A DNA stretch of 38,909 nt from positions 1-38,909 of the forward strand of contig JAFXZM010000037.1 of NCBI GenBank assembly GCA_017541275.1, written 5' to 3'. Shown here piece after piece: positions 23,672 to 31,165 of this stretch. A program made the position numbers and the translations under genes. This DNA is from Oscillospiraceae bacterium. GTDB taxonomy: Bacteria; Bacillota; Clostridia; Oscillospirales; Ruminococcaceae. The notes under the pieces were generated by a model, which ran no database searches, had not been told where the DNA came from, and saw only the letters and a list, made by a program, of their open reading frames with translations. The first letter of the stretch is position 1. The number at the start of each line of letters is the position of its first letter.

Positions 23672-23745
23672 GGTACGGTTTGACCGTATCCGGCCTTGTG
23701 CCGATTCCTTGTCCGCCCGAAATTTGTTGAACGGACGGGCTTTAT
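23672..23745 (+). promoter_or_regulatory. Structured leader, candidate S6:S18 autoregulatory element
   Basis: The leader has a hairpin TACGGT-TTG-ACCGTA. Then come GTCCG (23711-23715) and the adjoining GCCCG (23715-23719), which pair with CGGAC (23732-23736) and CGGGC (23736-23740). The arms occur in the order a-b-a'-b', so they form either competing stems or a pseudoknot. Known rpsF leaders in many bacteria carry a CCG-containing structure bound by the S6:S18 complex; the gene order here is right for that. Assignment to that motif is inferred and not covariance-tested. Confidence 0.55.
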
Positions 23746-23766
23746 CCAGAAGGAGGTGTATCTACT

Positions 23767-24060
23767 ATGGCAAAGCTGTCTGCAAGCTATGAGCTGATGC
23801 TTGTGCTTTCCATCGCCAAGGGTGAGGAAGCAGTCCAGTCCACATGGGCAAAGTTCAAGGAGCTCATCGAAAAGAACGGAGAGCTCGGCGAAGTGGAAGA
23901 ATGGGGCAAGCGCAAGCTCGCATACCCGATCAACTACGAGACCGATGCTTACTACATCGTCGCAGGCTTCACATCCGCCCCGGATTTCCCGGCTGAGCTG
24001 GACCGTGTGATGAACATTACCGACGGTGTGCTTCGCTCCATGATTACCGTGAAGGAGTAA
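23767..24060 (+). CDS. rpsF: Ribosomal protein bS6
   Basis: A 97-aa small-subunit protein that pairs with bS18 on the 16S rRNA platform. YELMLVLS at the N-terminus and KRKLAYPINYETDAYYIVAGF in the middle are the bS6 core strands. Length matches the family. The ribosome site AAGGAGG precedes the ATG by 10 nt. First gene of the conserved rpsF-ssb-rpsR operon; the leader probably mediates feedback by S6:S18. Confidence 0.97.
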   Translation: MAKLSASYELMLVLSIAKGEEAVQSTWAKFKELIEKNGELGEVEEWGKRKLAYPINYETDAYYIVAGFTSAPDFPAELDRVMNITDGVLRSMITVKE

Positions 24061-24090
24061 TCAAAGCAATCCAAAAGGGAGGTTCGGTTT

Positions 24091-24645
24091 ATGCTGAACA
24101 AGGTTATCCTGATGGGACGTCTGACCCGTGACCCTGAGTTTCGGCAGACCCCTTCCGGCGTGGCTGTTTGCCGCTTCTCTATTGCAATCAACCGCCAGTT
24201 TACCAATAAGCAGACCGGCGAACGCGAAACGGATTTCGTGGATTGCGTTGCATGGAGAAGTACCGCAGAGTTTGTTTCCCGTTATTTTAATAAGGGCAGC
24301 ATGATTCTGGTCGAGGGCAGCCTGCGCAATGACAACTATACCGATAATAACGGCGTGAAGCATTATCGCATGAATGTTCAGGTCGATAACGTCAGCTTCT
24401 GTGAATCCAAGGCGAATTCTCAGGGCGGCGGTTACGGCGACGGCGGCTACGGTCAGCCGCAGGGCGGTTATGCACCGCAGGGCGGCGGCTACGGCCAGCA
24501 GGGCGGCGGTTATGCACCGCAGGCTCCGCGGCAGTTCGCAGACCCCCAGCAGTCACGCCCCGCTGCACCCGCACAGGATGCCGCAGAGATCGGTAATCTC
24601 GGTGATTTTGAAGAAATCCTCAGCGACGGAGAAGTTCCGTTCTGA
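24091..24645 (+). CDS. ssb: Single-stranded DNA-binding protein
   Basis: A 184-aa SSB. The OB-fold (about 1-105) begins MLNKVILMGRLTRDPE and contains the conserved QTPSGVAVCRFSIA and DFVDCVAWR. A Gly/Gln/Tyr-rich disordered linker follows (about 115-160). The acidic tip ends GEVPF, a variant of the DDDIPF tail that recruits repair and replication proteins. Located between rpsF and rpsR, the standard Firmicutes arrangement. A GC hairpin (CCGGCGC/GCGCCGG) sits just after the stop. Confidence 0.97.
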   Translation: MLNKVILMGRLTRDPEFRQTPSGVAVCRFSIAINRQFTNKQTGERETDFVDCVAWRSTAEFVSRYFNKGSMILVEGSLRNDNYTDNNGVKHYRMNVQVDNVSFCESKANSQGGGYGDGGYGQPQGGYAPQGGGYGQQGGGYAPQAPRQFADPQQSRPAAPAQDAAEIGNLGDFEEILSDGEVPF

Positions 24646-24646
24646 G

Positions 24647-24665
24647 CCGGCGCTATCGGCGCCGG
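24647..24665 (+). other. Intercistronic hairpin between ssb and rpsR
   Basis: CCGGCGC-TATCG-GCGCCGG, a perfect 7-bp stem starting one base after the ssb stop, with no U-run. It may protect the upstream mRNA or adjust rpsR levels; the role is inferred. Confidence 0.5.
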
Positions 24666-24709
24666 AATCCTTGAATGAAAAAGTTTCCTGATAGGGAGGG
24701 AAAAGACTT

Positions 24710-24958
24710 ATGCCTATGGATCATGAAAGACCGCAGCGCGGCGGCAAGAGACCGCGCAGAAAGGTTTGCATGTTCTGCGTTGATAAGGTGCAGAGCATCG
24801 ACTACAAGGACATCAACCGCCTGAAGAAGTGCATGACCGAGCGTGCAAAGATTCTGCCCCGCAGAGTTACCGGCACCTGTGCATTCCATCAGCGTCAGCT
24901 CACAACCGCGATCAAGCGCGCAAGATACGTTGCTCTGATTCCGTATACTGCTGACTGA
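24710..24958 (+). CDS. rpsR: Ribosomal protein bS18
   Basis: An 82-aa basic small-subunit protein. The family core [20 protein letters not shown] and the following [21 protein letters not shown] are clear, with the C-terminal [10 protein letters not shown] typical of Firmicutes. It forms a heterodimer with bS6 on the ribosome and, in many bacteria, on the rpsF leader. N-terminal cysteines (KVCMFC) suggest the zinc-containing form. ATG follows GGGAGG. Last gene of the operon, followed by a strong terminator. Confidence 0.97.
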   Translation: MPMDHERPQRGGKRPRRKVCMFCVDKVQSIDYKDINRLKKCMTERAKILPRRVTGTCAFHQRQLTTAIKRARYVALIPYTAD

Positions 24959-24975
24959 TCGTTCATATCAGAAAC

Positions 24976-25007
24976 AAAAGCATCCGGTTTTTGCCGGATG
25001 CTTTTTT
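24976..25007 (+). terminator. Terminator of rpsF-ssb-rpsR
   Basis: AAAAGCATCCGG pairs with CCGGATGCTTTTTT around a short T-rich loop. The flanking A-run and T-run make it usable from both strands, so it could also end the convergent rqcP transcript. Confidence 0.92.
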
Positions 25008-25092
25008 ATTGCGGATTTGCTGCGCACACAAAAGCCTGTCCCGGCTGCGTCAGTCAGGACAGGCTCCGTTTGTATACAGGGAACAGGGCGGC

Positions 25093-25335
25093 TCACGGCT
25101 CGATTTGATAGAGCTCCGCGGCATTTTCCTTTGTCGCGAATTCGGATACCGCTGCCACGCGCACACGCATCGTTCTCTGGCCGAAGGCAATCTCAATGAG
25201 GTCGCCGACCTTGACTTCGTAGGATGCGCGGGCAGGCTTTCCGTTGACGGATACTCTGCCTGCATCGCAGGCTTCGTTTGCGACGGTGCGCCGCTTCATC
25301 AGACGGGAAACCTTGAGATATTTGTCAAGTCTCAC
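25093..25335 (-). CDS. rqcP: RqcP/YabO-type S4-domain RNA-binding protein
   Basis: An 80-aa S4-domain protein. RLDKYLKVSRLMKRRTVANE matches the N-terminal helices of B. subtilis RqcP (YabO), and VSVNGKPARASYEVKVGD is the conserved S4 turn. RqcP works with RqcH on stalled 50S subunits to add Ala tails (ribosome quality control). The GTG start overlaps the hup stop codon by 4 nt (GTGA), so the two are translationally coupled. Its neighbours hup and mazG match the usual Firmicutes order, but the sporulation genes yabP and yabQ and divIC that commonly follow are absent. Hsp15-like heat-shock S4 proteins are the alternative. Confidence 0.93.
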   Translation of the reverse strand: MRLDKYLKVSRLMKRRTVANEACDAGRVSVNGKPARASYEVKVGDLIEIAFGQRTMRVRVAAVSEFATKENAAELYQIEP

Positions 25336-25610
25336 TTTTTATTCACAGCTTCCTTCAGATGCTTGGATGCACGGAAGGCGGGTGCTTTCTTCGCGGGTGT
25401 CGTCATCGGGTTGCCGGTTCTGGGATTCTTGGTCTCCTTGGCCTTCCGGTCATGGATTTCAAATGTGCCGAGTCCGGTCAGGTGAACCTTTTCACCTGCG
25501 ATCAGGGACTCAATGATGACGGATGTGACGAGCTCCAGCGCATCATCCGCTTCTTTTCTGGTGCAGTTGCCCTTCTGCGCCAGCGCACTGATCAGTTCGA
25601 TCTTAGTCAT
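25332..25610 (-). CDS. hup: HU-family DNA-binding protein
   Basis: A 92-aa histone-like protein of normal length. MTKIELI at the start, LIAGEKVHLTGLGTFEI in the middle and the arm segment NPRTGNPMTTPAKKAPAFRASK.LKE are canonical for HU. It bends and compacts DNA as a dimer. The start is ATG 25610 with GGAGGA 7 nt upstream. An AT-rich stretch with TATAAT on the minus strand (25642-25647) suggests its own promoter, although the -35 is poor. Coupled to rqcP by a 4-nt overlap. Confidence 0.95.
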   Translation of the reverse strand: MTKIELISALAQKGNCTRKEADDALELVTSVIIESLIAGEKVHLTGLGTFEIHDRKAKETKNPRTGNPMTTPAKKAPAFRASKHLKEAVNKK

Positions 25611-25698
25611 TGTTCGATCCTCCACATAGCATCTCTTTAATATTATAATAATATATGCTGCATCCGCTGCGTCGGTGCGGGTGCGTTCAGGGAATTTG

Positions 25699-26547
25699 TC
25701 AAGCCGGCGATGTCGGGTCGGGCTGCTGCTGTGCAGACTGTTTTGCCCGCATCCAATATGTGTCGAGCGTTTCGATCGGGAGTTCGGCCATATCAAGTCC
25801 GTCTGCGCGGACAAGCCGTTCTGTTTCGGCAAAGCGCCGCAGGAATTTCGCGGAGGCGCCGTTCAGCGCGGTTTCGGCATCAATATGCAGATGCCGAGCG
25901 GTATTGACGCAGGAGAAAAGCAGATCACCGAGCTCATCCTCTATGGCCTGCTGATCGCCCTGCTGCATGGCGGCCTCCAGCTCATCCGTTTCCAGGCGGA
26001 TATAGCGGAAAGCATCCTCAGCATTTTTCCAGTCCATACCGGCTCTGCCGGCACGCTTGCCGAGCTTTTGCGCATACATCAGCGCCGGGAGCGCCTTGCA
26101 GACGCTCTCCAGTGTTTCGGCCGCAGTTTCCTGATGCTTGGTTTCCTGCTTGATGCTGTCCCAGTTTTTGAGCACCTGCTCGCTGGTCTCAGCGGTCACA
26201 TCGCCGAACACATGCGGATGCCGGATCACGAGCTTTCTGCACACCTCATCGCAGACATCGCCGAAGGTGAAATGTGCCTGCTCGGCCTCGATCTGGCAGT
26301 GAAACACGACCTGAAGCAGGACATCTCCCAGTTCCTCACGGAGCATCGGCACGGAATCCATGTTGATTGCCTCGATGACCTCATAGGTCTCCTCCAGAAA
26401 GTCCTGCCGGATACTCTGATGCGACTGTTCCTTATCCCACGGACAGCCGTTTTCGCTGCGCAGAACCTGCATGATTTCCAGCAGCTCTGCGATGCCGTAA
26501 TGCGGACAATCCCGCAGTCTGGCGAGAGTTTCTTCGCTCGTTCTCAT
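25699..26547 (-). CDS. mazG: Nucleoside triphosphate pyrophosphohydrolase MazG
   Basis: A 282-aa two-domain MazG that hydrolyses (d)NTPs to monophosphates, cleaning non-canonical nucleotides. The first domain has CPWDKEQSHQSIRQDFLEE and EELGDVLLQVVFH; the second has ETDELEAAM and EDELGDLLFS. Both carry the EExxE...ExxD metal pattern. It sits upstream of hup and rqcP as in other Firmicutes. There is no good ribosome site at the ATG, and the nearest promoter (26557-26585) would start RNA only a few nt before it. Confidence 0.94.
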   Translation of the reverse strand: MRTSEETLARLRDCPHYGIAELLEIMQVLRSENGCPWDKEQSHQSIRQDFLEETYEVIEAINMDSVPMLREELGDVLLQVVFHCQIEAEQAHFTFGDVCDEVCRKLVIRHPHVFGDVTAETSEQVLKNWDSIKQETKHQETAAETLESVCKALPALMYAQKLGKRAGRAGMDWKNAEDAFRYIRLETDELEAAMQQGDQQAIEDELGDLLFSCVNTARHLHIDAETALNGASAKFLRRFAETERLVRADGLDMAELPIETLDTYWMRAKQSAQQQPDPTSPA

Positions 26548-26556
26548 ATTGTTATA

Positions 26557-26585
26557 ATTCTACCTCATTTTTTAATAAAAAGCAA
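26557..26585 (-). promoter_or_regulatory. Promoter of mazG, very close to the start codon
   Basis: Minus strand: TTGCTT, 17 nt, TAGAAT. Only 9 nt separate the -10 from the mazG ATG, so the transcript would be leaderless or nearly so. Between 26586 and 26697 there are two small hairpins (GTTTCA/TGAAAC and GTGAA/TTCAC) but no gene; one may act as a weak terminator for trpS. Confidence 0.55.
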
Positions 26586-26697
26586 GTGTTTCAACAATGA
26601 AACAGTGAAGTTCCAAATTTCACACAAAATAAGCAAACGGATTCGCAATGTATTTATGCAGGTTTGTATAAAATATTTATTTAAACTGTTTGCGGAA

Positions 26698-27711
26698 TCA
26701 CAGCCGGTCGATAAATCCGACGCGGCGGTAGACCTTCTGAAGTGACTTTCTGGTGATGCGGAAGGCCTGACCCGCGCCCTCGGTCATGCACTGCGTCAGA
26801 TATGCCTTGTCCGCAATCAGGCGTTCATATTCGGCCTGAACCGGTGCGAGGTGATCGGCGACCGCCTCACCGACGGCGGCTTTGAAGGGGCCGTAGCCCT
26901 GTCCGGCGAATTCTGCGGTGATTTCGTCCATTGTTTTGCCGGTTACGGCGCCGTAAATGGTCATCAGATTATTGATGCCGTCCTTGCCTTCTCTGAAGCA
27001 GACCTCGGTTTCGGAATCGGTGACTGCGCGCTTGAATTTGCGCAGGATCGTGTCCTTGTCATCGAGGATAAAGACGCATGCATTCACATTCTCATCGGAT
27101 TTGGACATTTTCTTTGTCGGATCCTGAAGCGACATCAGTCTTGCGCCCTGCTCCGGGAAGTAGCCGTCGGGAACGGTAAAGGTGTCGCCGTAGCGCTGAT
27201 TGAAGCGCTGTGCGATGTTGCGGGCAAGCTCAAGGTGCTGCTTCTGATCGGCGCCGATCGGCACGAGATCTGCATTATATGCGAGGATATCCGCAGCCAT
27301 CAGCACGGGATAGGTAAACAGTCCGGCGTTGATATTATCGGCGTGACGCGCACTTTTGTCCTTGAACTGTGTCATGCGGTTCAGCTCGCCGAACATCGTC
27401 GAACATGAGAGCACCCAGCTCAGCTCGGCGTGATGCGGATTCTGGCTCTGCACGAAGGTGATGCTGCGCTTGGGGTCGATGCCGCAGGCGAGCATGAGCG
27501 CAAAGGCGCGCATGGTATTTTTCCGCAGCTCGGCAGGCTCCTGAAGCACGGTGATTGCGTGCAGGTCGGCGATGCAGTAGATGGAATCGAAGTCATCCTG
27601 TAATTTATGCCAGTTGCGGATTGCACCGATATAGTTGCCGAGCGTAAACACGCCGGTCGGCTGAATGGCGCTGAAAATGCGCTTTTTCGGTGCAGCGGTC
27701 GGTTCAGACAT
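26698..27711 (-). CDS. trpS: Tryptophanyl-tRNA synthetase
   Basis: A 337-aa class I synthetase that charges tRNA-Trp. The N-terminal nucleotide-binding signature is PTGVFTLGNYIGA (18-30, the HIGH-like motif), and KMSKS is at 201-205. SCSTMFGELNRMTQFKDK is also conserved. Length is typical. The start is ATG 27711, with AAGGAG 8 nt upstream. It lies 19 nt after the uncharacterised gene at 27731, so the two are probably one transcript. No T-box leader is present in the short gap or upstream of the pair. Confidence 0.96.
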   Translation of the reverse strand: MSEPTAAPKKRIFSAIQPTGVFTLGNYIGAIRNWHKLQDDFDSIYCIADLHAITVLQEPAELRKNTMRAFALMLACGIDPKRSITFVQSQNPHHAELSWVLSCSTMFGELNRMTQFKDKSARHADNINAGLFTYPVLMAADILAYNADLVPIGADQKQHLELARNIAQRFNQRYGDTFTVPDGYFPEQGARLMSLQDPTKKMSKSDENVNACVFILDDKDTILRKFKRAVTDSETEVCFREGKDGINNLMTIYGAVTGKTMDEITAEFAGQGYGPFKAAVGEAVADHLAPVQAEYERLIADKAYLTQCMTEGAGQAFRITRKSLQKVYRRVGFIDRL

Positions 27712-27730
27712 GGTACATGCTCCTTTTGAA

Positions 27731-28267
27731 TTAGTTTTTCGCTGCGGCATCTGTGCCGATGCCGGCAGCCTGATCCTTGAGCTGAGCGCCGCGGAGCTCG
27801 TTCATGACACGGTGGTAGAGATTCTTGAATACGCGCTCCTCCTGCGTACCGGCAGCGGTCTCGGAATCAAGCTCCAGACGGTAAACGCCGGCGGTTGTCA
27901 GGATATAAGCATAATGGATTCTGCCGGCGGGCAGCTCGAAGCTTTTGACCGGCTCCAGCTTTTCGATGAAATTCGCGGCATTGGCGACAAATACGCGGGC
28001 AGCCTGCACGACGCCGGGATAGCGCTGTGCTGCGCCGGAGTAGTCTCTGCCGTTGCTGAAATAGAGGTTTGCAGCGCCGTTGATGTAGCAGGCGAGGGTC
28101 GTGATGACCGTCGGAGCCATCGGCATGTCAACAATAACGCCGTAGACCGTGCTGGTCTTCATAAACTGCGTGAAATTGGAAGGGGAGAGGTGCAGCGCCT
28201 GAAATCTCGTCGAGAGAAACTGCTTGCTGACCGGAACCCGTCTGGAAAAATTCTTCTGATCTGCCAT
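27731..28267 (-). CDS. Conserved-looking protein of unknown function, upstream of trpS
   Basis: A 178-aa protein with no recognised family. It has no signal peptide or membrane helix and appears globular: RRVPVSKQFLSTRFQALHLS near the N-terminus, a middle beta-rich part (TVITTLACYINGAANLYFS) and GRIHYAYILTTAGVYRLELD, then a charged helix and an Ala-rich tail. Frame and codon use are clean. The start is ATG 28267, with AAAGGA about 10 nt upstream and a promoter at 28344-28372. It precedes trpS by 19 nt in the same operon. Function unknown. Confidence 0.82.
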   Translation of the reverse strand: MADQKNFSRRVPVSKQFLSTRFQALHLSPSNFTQFMKTSTVYGVIVDMPMAPTVITTLACYINGAANLYFSNGRDYSGAAQRYPGVVQAARVFVANAANFIEKLEPVKSFELPAGRIHYAYILTTAGVYRLELDSETAAGTQEERVFKNLYHRVMNELRGAQLKDQAAGIGTDAAAKN

Positions 28268-28343
28268 GATTGTGAAATCCTTTCTCATATGTTTTGCGCG
28301 AACTGCCGCGCGCTTGAAACGGCAATCCGGCAAAGATGTTTTT

Positions 28344-28372
28344 ATTATAACACATATTTGAGATTTTTGCAA
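28344..28372 (-). promoter_or_regulatory. SigA promoter of the unknown gene and trpS
   Basis: Minus strand: TTGCAA, 17 nt, TATAAT. The TTGCAA box is self-complementary, but no matching -10 is seen for the divergent flippase gene. Confidence 0.75.
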
Positions 28373-28453
28373 CATATTTTTGAGTATTCGGCATATGAAA
28401 AAACGAACGTTTTAATGATATGCAGCATCAATTCCTGATCGGAGGTCATGAAC

Positions 28454-30046
28454 ATGAGACAGCAAACGGTACTGCGCGGTGCAGTCTGGCTGATGATATC
28501 CGCTGCGGCGGCAAAGCTGCTCGGCGCGGTGTTCCGCATTCCGCTGACGGCGATGCTGGGCGGCGCGGGCATGGGGTATTTTTCCTGTGCATACGGATTA
28601 TTTCTGCCGGTTTTTGCGCTTTCGGTCACGGGCATGAACACGGCTGCTGCTGCGCTGACGGCACAGGCGCTTGCACGCGGAGACACAGCAGAGGCTGAGG
28701 GCATTGCACGGGCAGCGCGCCGGATGTTCGGGCGGGCTGGCTTTGCGGGGAGCGTACTGCTGTTTCTGTTTGCGCGGCCGCTCTGCACGGCTGTGCTGCA
28801 CAATCCGCATGCTGCGCCGGCAGTCATGCTGTTTGCACCGGCGGTGTGGTTTTGCTGCATGAGCGCGGTGCTGCGCGGGCTGCACGAGGGCTGCCGGCAG
28901 ATGATCCCGACGGCGATCTCGCAGGTGACAGAGGGAATCGGACGGGTAGTGTTCGGGCTGCTGCTGGCGGCACTCGCAATGCGGTATCCTGACAGGGTGC
29001 AGCGGTTTCTTCCTGCCGGAACACCGCCGGAGGCAGCGGGTGCAGCGGCGGCGATCTTCGGTGTCACACTGTCCGCTGCTGCCGGAACGCTGACACTTGC
29101 TCTGTTCCCGCGCTGTATTCCGCGGCTTCCGTATGCACAGCGGCTTCCGGCAGTGCGGATGCGGGAGGTGCGCCGCGCGCTGCTGACGCTTCTGCTTCCG
29201 GTCGCTGCGGCTTCATTGGTCACGAATCTGACAACGCTGGTCGATCTCGCAACGGGACTGCGCGGGCTTTCCGCGGGCATTCTCCGTACACCGGAGCGAT
29301 TCGGCCTGTCCGCCGATGCAGCGGCAACGGAGGCGGATGCGCTGGCAAATTTCTGTTACGGTGCGTATTCCGGTTTGGCTGTTACGGTGTTCAATCTGGT
29401 GCCGGCAGTGACGAACATGCTGGGGAAAGCGGTGCTGCCGGCATTTGCAGAGCAGTCTGCGCAGGGCTGCCGCACCGGCATGCAGCAGCATGCGGAGGAT
29501 GTCATGCGGCGGACGGCGTTCATCGCAGTTCCGGCGGGACTTGGCATCTGCGTGCTTGCAAAGCCGATTCTGCAATTTCTGTTTGCATCGCGGCCGCTGG
29601 AGGCAGAGACCGCAGCGCCGGCGCTGTCGGTTCTGGGCATTGCGGTGATTTTTACGGCAATGAGCTGTCCGCTGTTCAGCATGATGCAGGCCTCCGGGCA
29701 TGCCGGCGATACTGTGACCGTCATGCTGTACGGCGCCGGCGTGAAGCTGATCGGAAACCTGCTTCTGATTCCCCGGACAGGACTGTGCGGCGCGGCATTA
29801 TCCACATTACTGTGCTATCTGACAGTGCTGATCGGGAGCGCATATTTATTTGTGCGCCGAACGGGTCTGCATCTGCGGCTGTTCCGGAGCATTGCTGCCG
29901 TATCGGTGTGCGGCATTGCCTGTGCGGTTACGGCCTGCATGCTGTATCCGCAGCTTTCGGGGCTTCCGCAGCGTGCAGCACTGCTGCTGAGTATTGCCTG
30001 CGGCGGTGCAGTTTATCTGCCGGCTGTGCGGCTGGCTTGTCGATAA
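28454..30046 (+). CDS. SpoVB/MATE-type polysaccharide or lipid flippase
   Basis: A 530-aa polytopic membrane protein of the MOP superfamily (oligosaccharide flippase / SpoVB-like branch). About 12-14 hydrophobic helices are spread over the whole length. The start TVLRGAVWLMISAAAAKLLG and the PLTAMLGGAGMGYFSCAYGL segment match the SpoVB/PST type, where the first helix pair is followed by a conserved R.PL...G. The likely role is flipping of a lipid-linked cell-wall or surface-polysaccharide precursor; a murJ-like role is possible. ATG 28454 is chosen because GGAGG sits 8 nt upstream; the ATG at 28448 is too close to it. Its 3' side is repeat B, not a clear terminator. Confidence 0.88.
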   Translation: MRQQTVLRGAVWLMISAAAAKLLGAVFRIPLTAMLGGAGMGYFSCAYGLFLPVFALSVTGMNTAAAALTAQALARGDTAEAEGIARAARRMFGRAGFAGSVLLFLFARPLCTAVLHNPHAAPAVMLFAPAVWFCCMSAVLRGLHEGCRQMIPTAISQVTEGIGRVVFGLLLAALAMRYPDRVQRFLPAGTPPEAAGAAAAIFGVTLSAAAGTLTLALFPRCIPRLPYAQRLPAVRMREVRRALLTLLLPVAAASLVTNLTTLVDLATGLRGLSAGILRTPERFGLSADAAATEADALANFCYGAYSGLAVTVFNLVPAVTNMLGKAVLPAFAEQSAQGCRTGMQQHAEDVMRRTAFIAVPAGLGICVLAKPILQFLFASRPLEAETAAPALSVLGIAVIFTAMSCPLFSMMQASGHAGDTVTVMLYGAGVKLIGNLLLIPRTGLCGAALSTLLCYLTVLIGSAYLFVRRTGLHLRLFRSIAAVSVCGIACAVTACMLYPQLSGLPQRAALLLSIACGGAVYLPAVRLACR

Positions 30047-30062
30047 AGTGTCTCCGACTGAA

Positions 30063-30181
30063 GTCTGGGGGCAATGTCCCCGGCAGGGGTTTGGGGACGG
30101 AGTCCCCATTCCGGATCATCGCGCAGCGACACCTTTTTCGACAGACTGAACGCCCTGCCGGTTTCCGGAACCGGCAGGGCG
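30063..30181 (-). repeat. Repeat B, second (inverted) copy with a 13-bp hairpin
   Basis: Bases 30063-30151 read on the minus strand match 2971-3064 with about 87% identity. Next to it lies CGCCCTGCCGGTT-TCCGG-AACCGGCAGGGCG (30151-30181), a perfect 13-bp stem, in the same relative place as the repeat A hairpin next to the first copy. It lies between the flippase stop and the truncated MarR gene. Confidence 0.75.
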
Positions 30182-30187
30182 GCATAG

Positions 30188-30416
30188 CATGCAGATAAAT
30201 ACGATTCCCCAAAGCCTTTCAAACAGCGCTGCCTGCCTCCTTCGCGGAGATCGACTTCCGCTCCCAGAACACCATCATCGCAACGTACTGCGTATAGGTC
30301 AGCCCGATCTCATCGGGATACGGCCTGTATTTCTTGATGATCTCCCGTGAGCAAGCTTAAAGCGGAAAGCAAAGCTGTTTTTTGAGCCTCAGCCTGTCAT
30401 ATTCGGTTTCCTGCAT
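30188..30416 (-). pseudogene. MarR-family regulator remnant (OhrR-like)
   Basis: Translation from ATG 30416 gives MQETEYDRLRLKKQLCFPL, an in-frame TAA, then ACSREIIKKYRPYPDEIGLTY and TQYVAMMVFWERKSISAKE. This matches the N-terminal half of MarR/OhrR regulators (dimer helix and start of the winged helix). A second stop (TGA at 30219-30221) is followed in the same frame by KALGNRIYLHA, like the KELGERLYLDSG of functional relatives. The homology ends 7 nt from the repeat B hairpin, and the DNA-binding half is gone. Clearly non-functional unless these are sequencing errors. Confidence 0.75.
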
Positions 30417-30417
30417 A

Positions 30418-31150
30418 TCATTTTCCTTCTGATGCAATCAGTGCCCGCACAGCCGCTTCCTGTTCAAACAGTATGCAGCCGCCGGTGTGGTATTCCGTCA
30501 GCATGCCGCCGTTCTGCAAGGCGCGGAACAGCTTTGACTGCATGACTGCCCGGAGCGAATGCGTCTTCACGCTGATATCCGAAAACGGCGAAAACGGGCA
30601 CGGTTCAGCCCCGCCGTATGCATTGATATGGAAAAAGCCTCTGCCCGCCGCAAGGCAGCCGCCGGATGATTTCTCATCGCCGGGGAAGCACAGAAAAACA
30701 ATATCCGGATACTGCTCCCGCAGTTCGGCAGCTCTTGCAGCATGCATTTCCCGCACGGCATCGTCCGGGGCAAGCGCCGCAGCATCGGCTCGCCGCCGGC
30801 CAGCAGGATAAACCCGATACCGGTTTCAGCCGCTTCACGGAACACGCGGCTCCATTCTGCGCCGGTGAGCTGACCCGCCGTGCTTTGCTCGTGGCAGCTA
30901 TGATTCGCACGCGCATAGCACCCCGCGCAGTGCAGATTGCACCGGCTTGTGATGCTGCAAATCAGAAACGGCGGGACATGCAGACCGTCCTTTGCAAGCG
31001 CGGCCCGGCGCTTTGCGGCTTTTTGGCATGTGCCGCATAACGCAGCATGAATGCCGATTCCTTTGGGTTGCTGAGAGATGCGCGGAGGATTTCCTTAACC
31101 GTGTGCGCGACTCCCTGCGCCAGATATTCCTCCAGCCGGAATTCCGTCAT
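30418..31150 (-). pseudogene. Radical SAM protein, frameshifted and internally deleted
   Basis: The pieces of one radical SAM protein lie in different frames. From ATG 31150 the frame reads MTEFRLEEYLAQGVAHTVKE to HAKK. At the A-run (31020-31024) the frame shifts to RAALAKDGLHVPPFLICSIT, then SRCNLHCAGCYARANHSC with the CxxxCxxC cluster site (30918-30941), then AETGIGFILLAGGEPMLRR. Near 30775-30790 the middle of the barrel is missing and a third frame continues EMHAARAAELREQYPDIVFL to the stop at 30418, ending in a Cys-containing tail. The central catalytic part is lost, so this is a decaying gene. It was part of an operon with the TSCPD and MarR genes. Confidence 0.8.
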
Positions 31151-31165
31151 ACGCTGCACAGGCTT

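Noticed and set aside
27712-27730. T-box or tryptophan leader for trpS
   Set aside because: Only 19 nt separate trpS from the upstream gene, and the leader of that gene shows no T-box stem or specifier structure.
30013-30222. Short ORFs in both repeat B copies encoding a similar KKVSL.DDPEW peptide
   Set aside because: The similarity follows from the DNA repeat. Of five differing codons only one is silent, starts differ, and there is no ribosome site.
31018-31026. Programmed -1 frameshift at the A-run of the radical SAM gene
   Set aside because: The run has only five A's before G, and a separate large deletion with a second frame change lies downstream, so decay explains it better.
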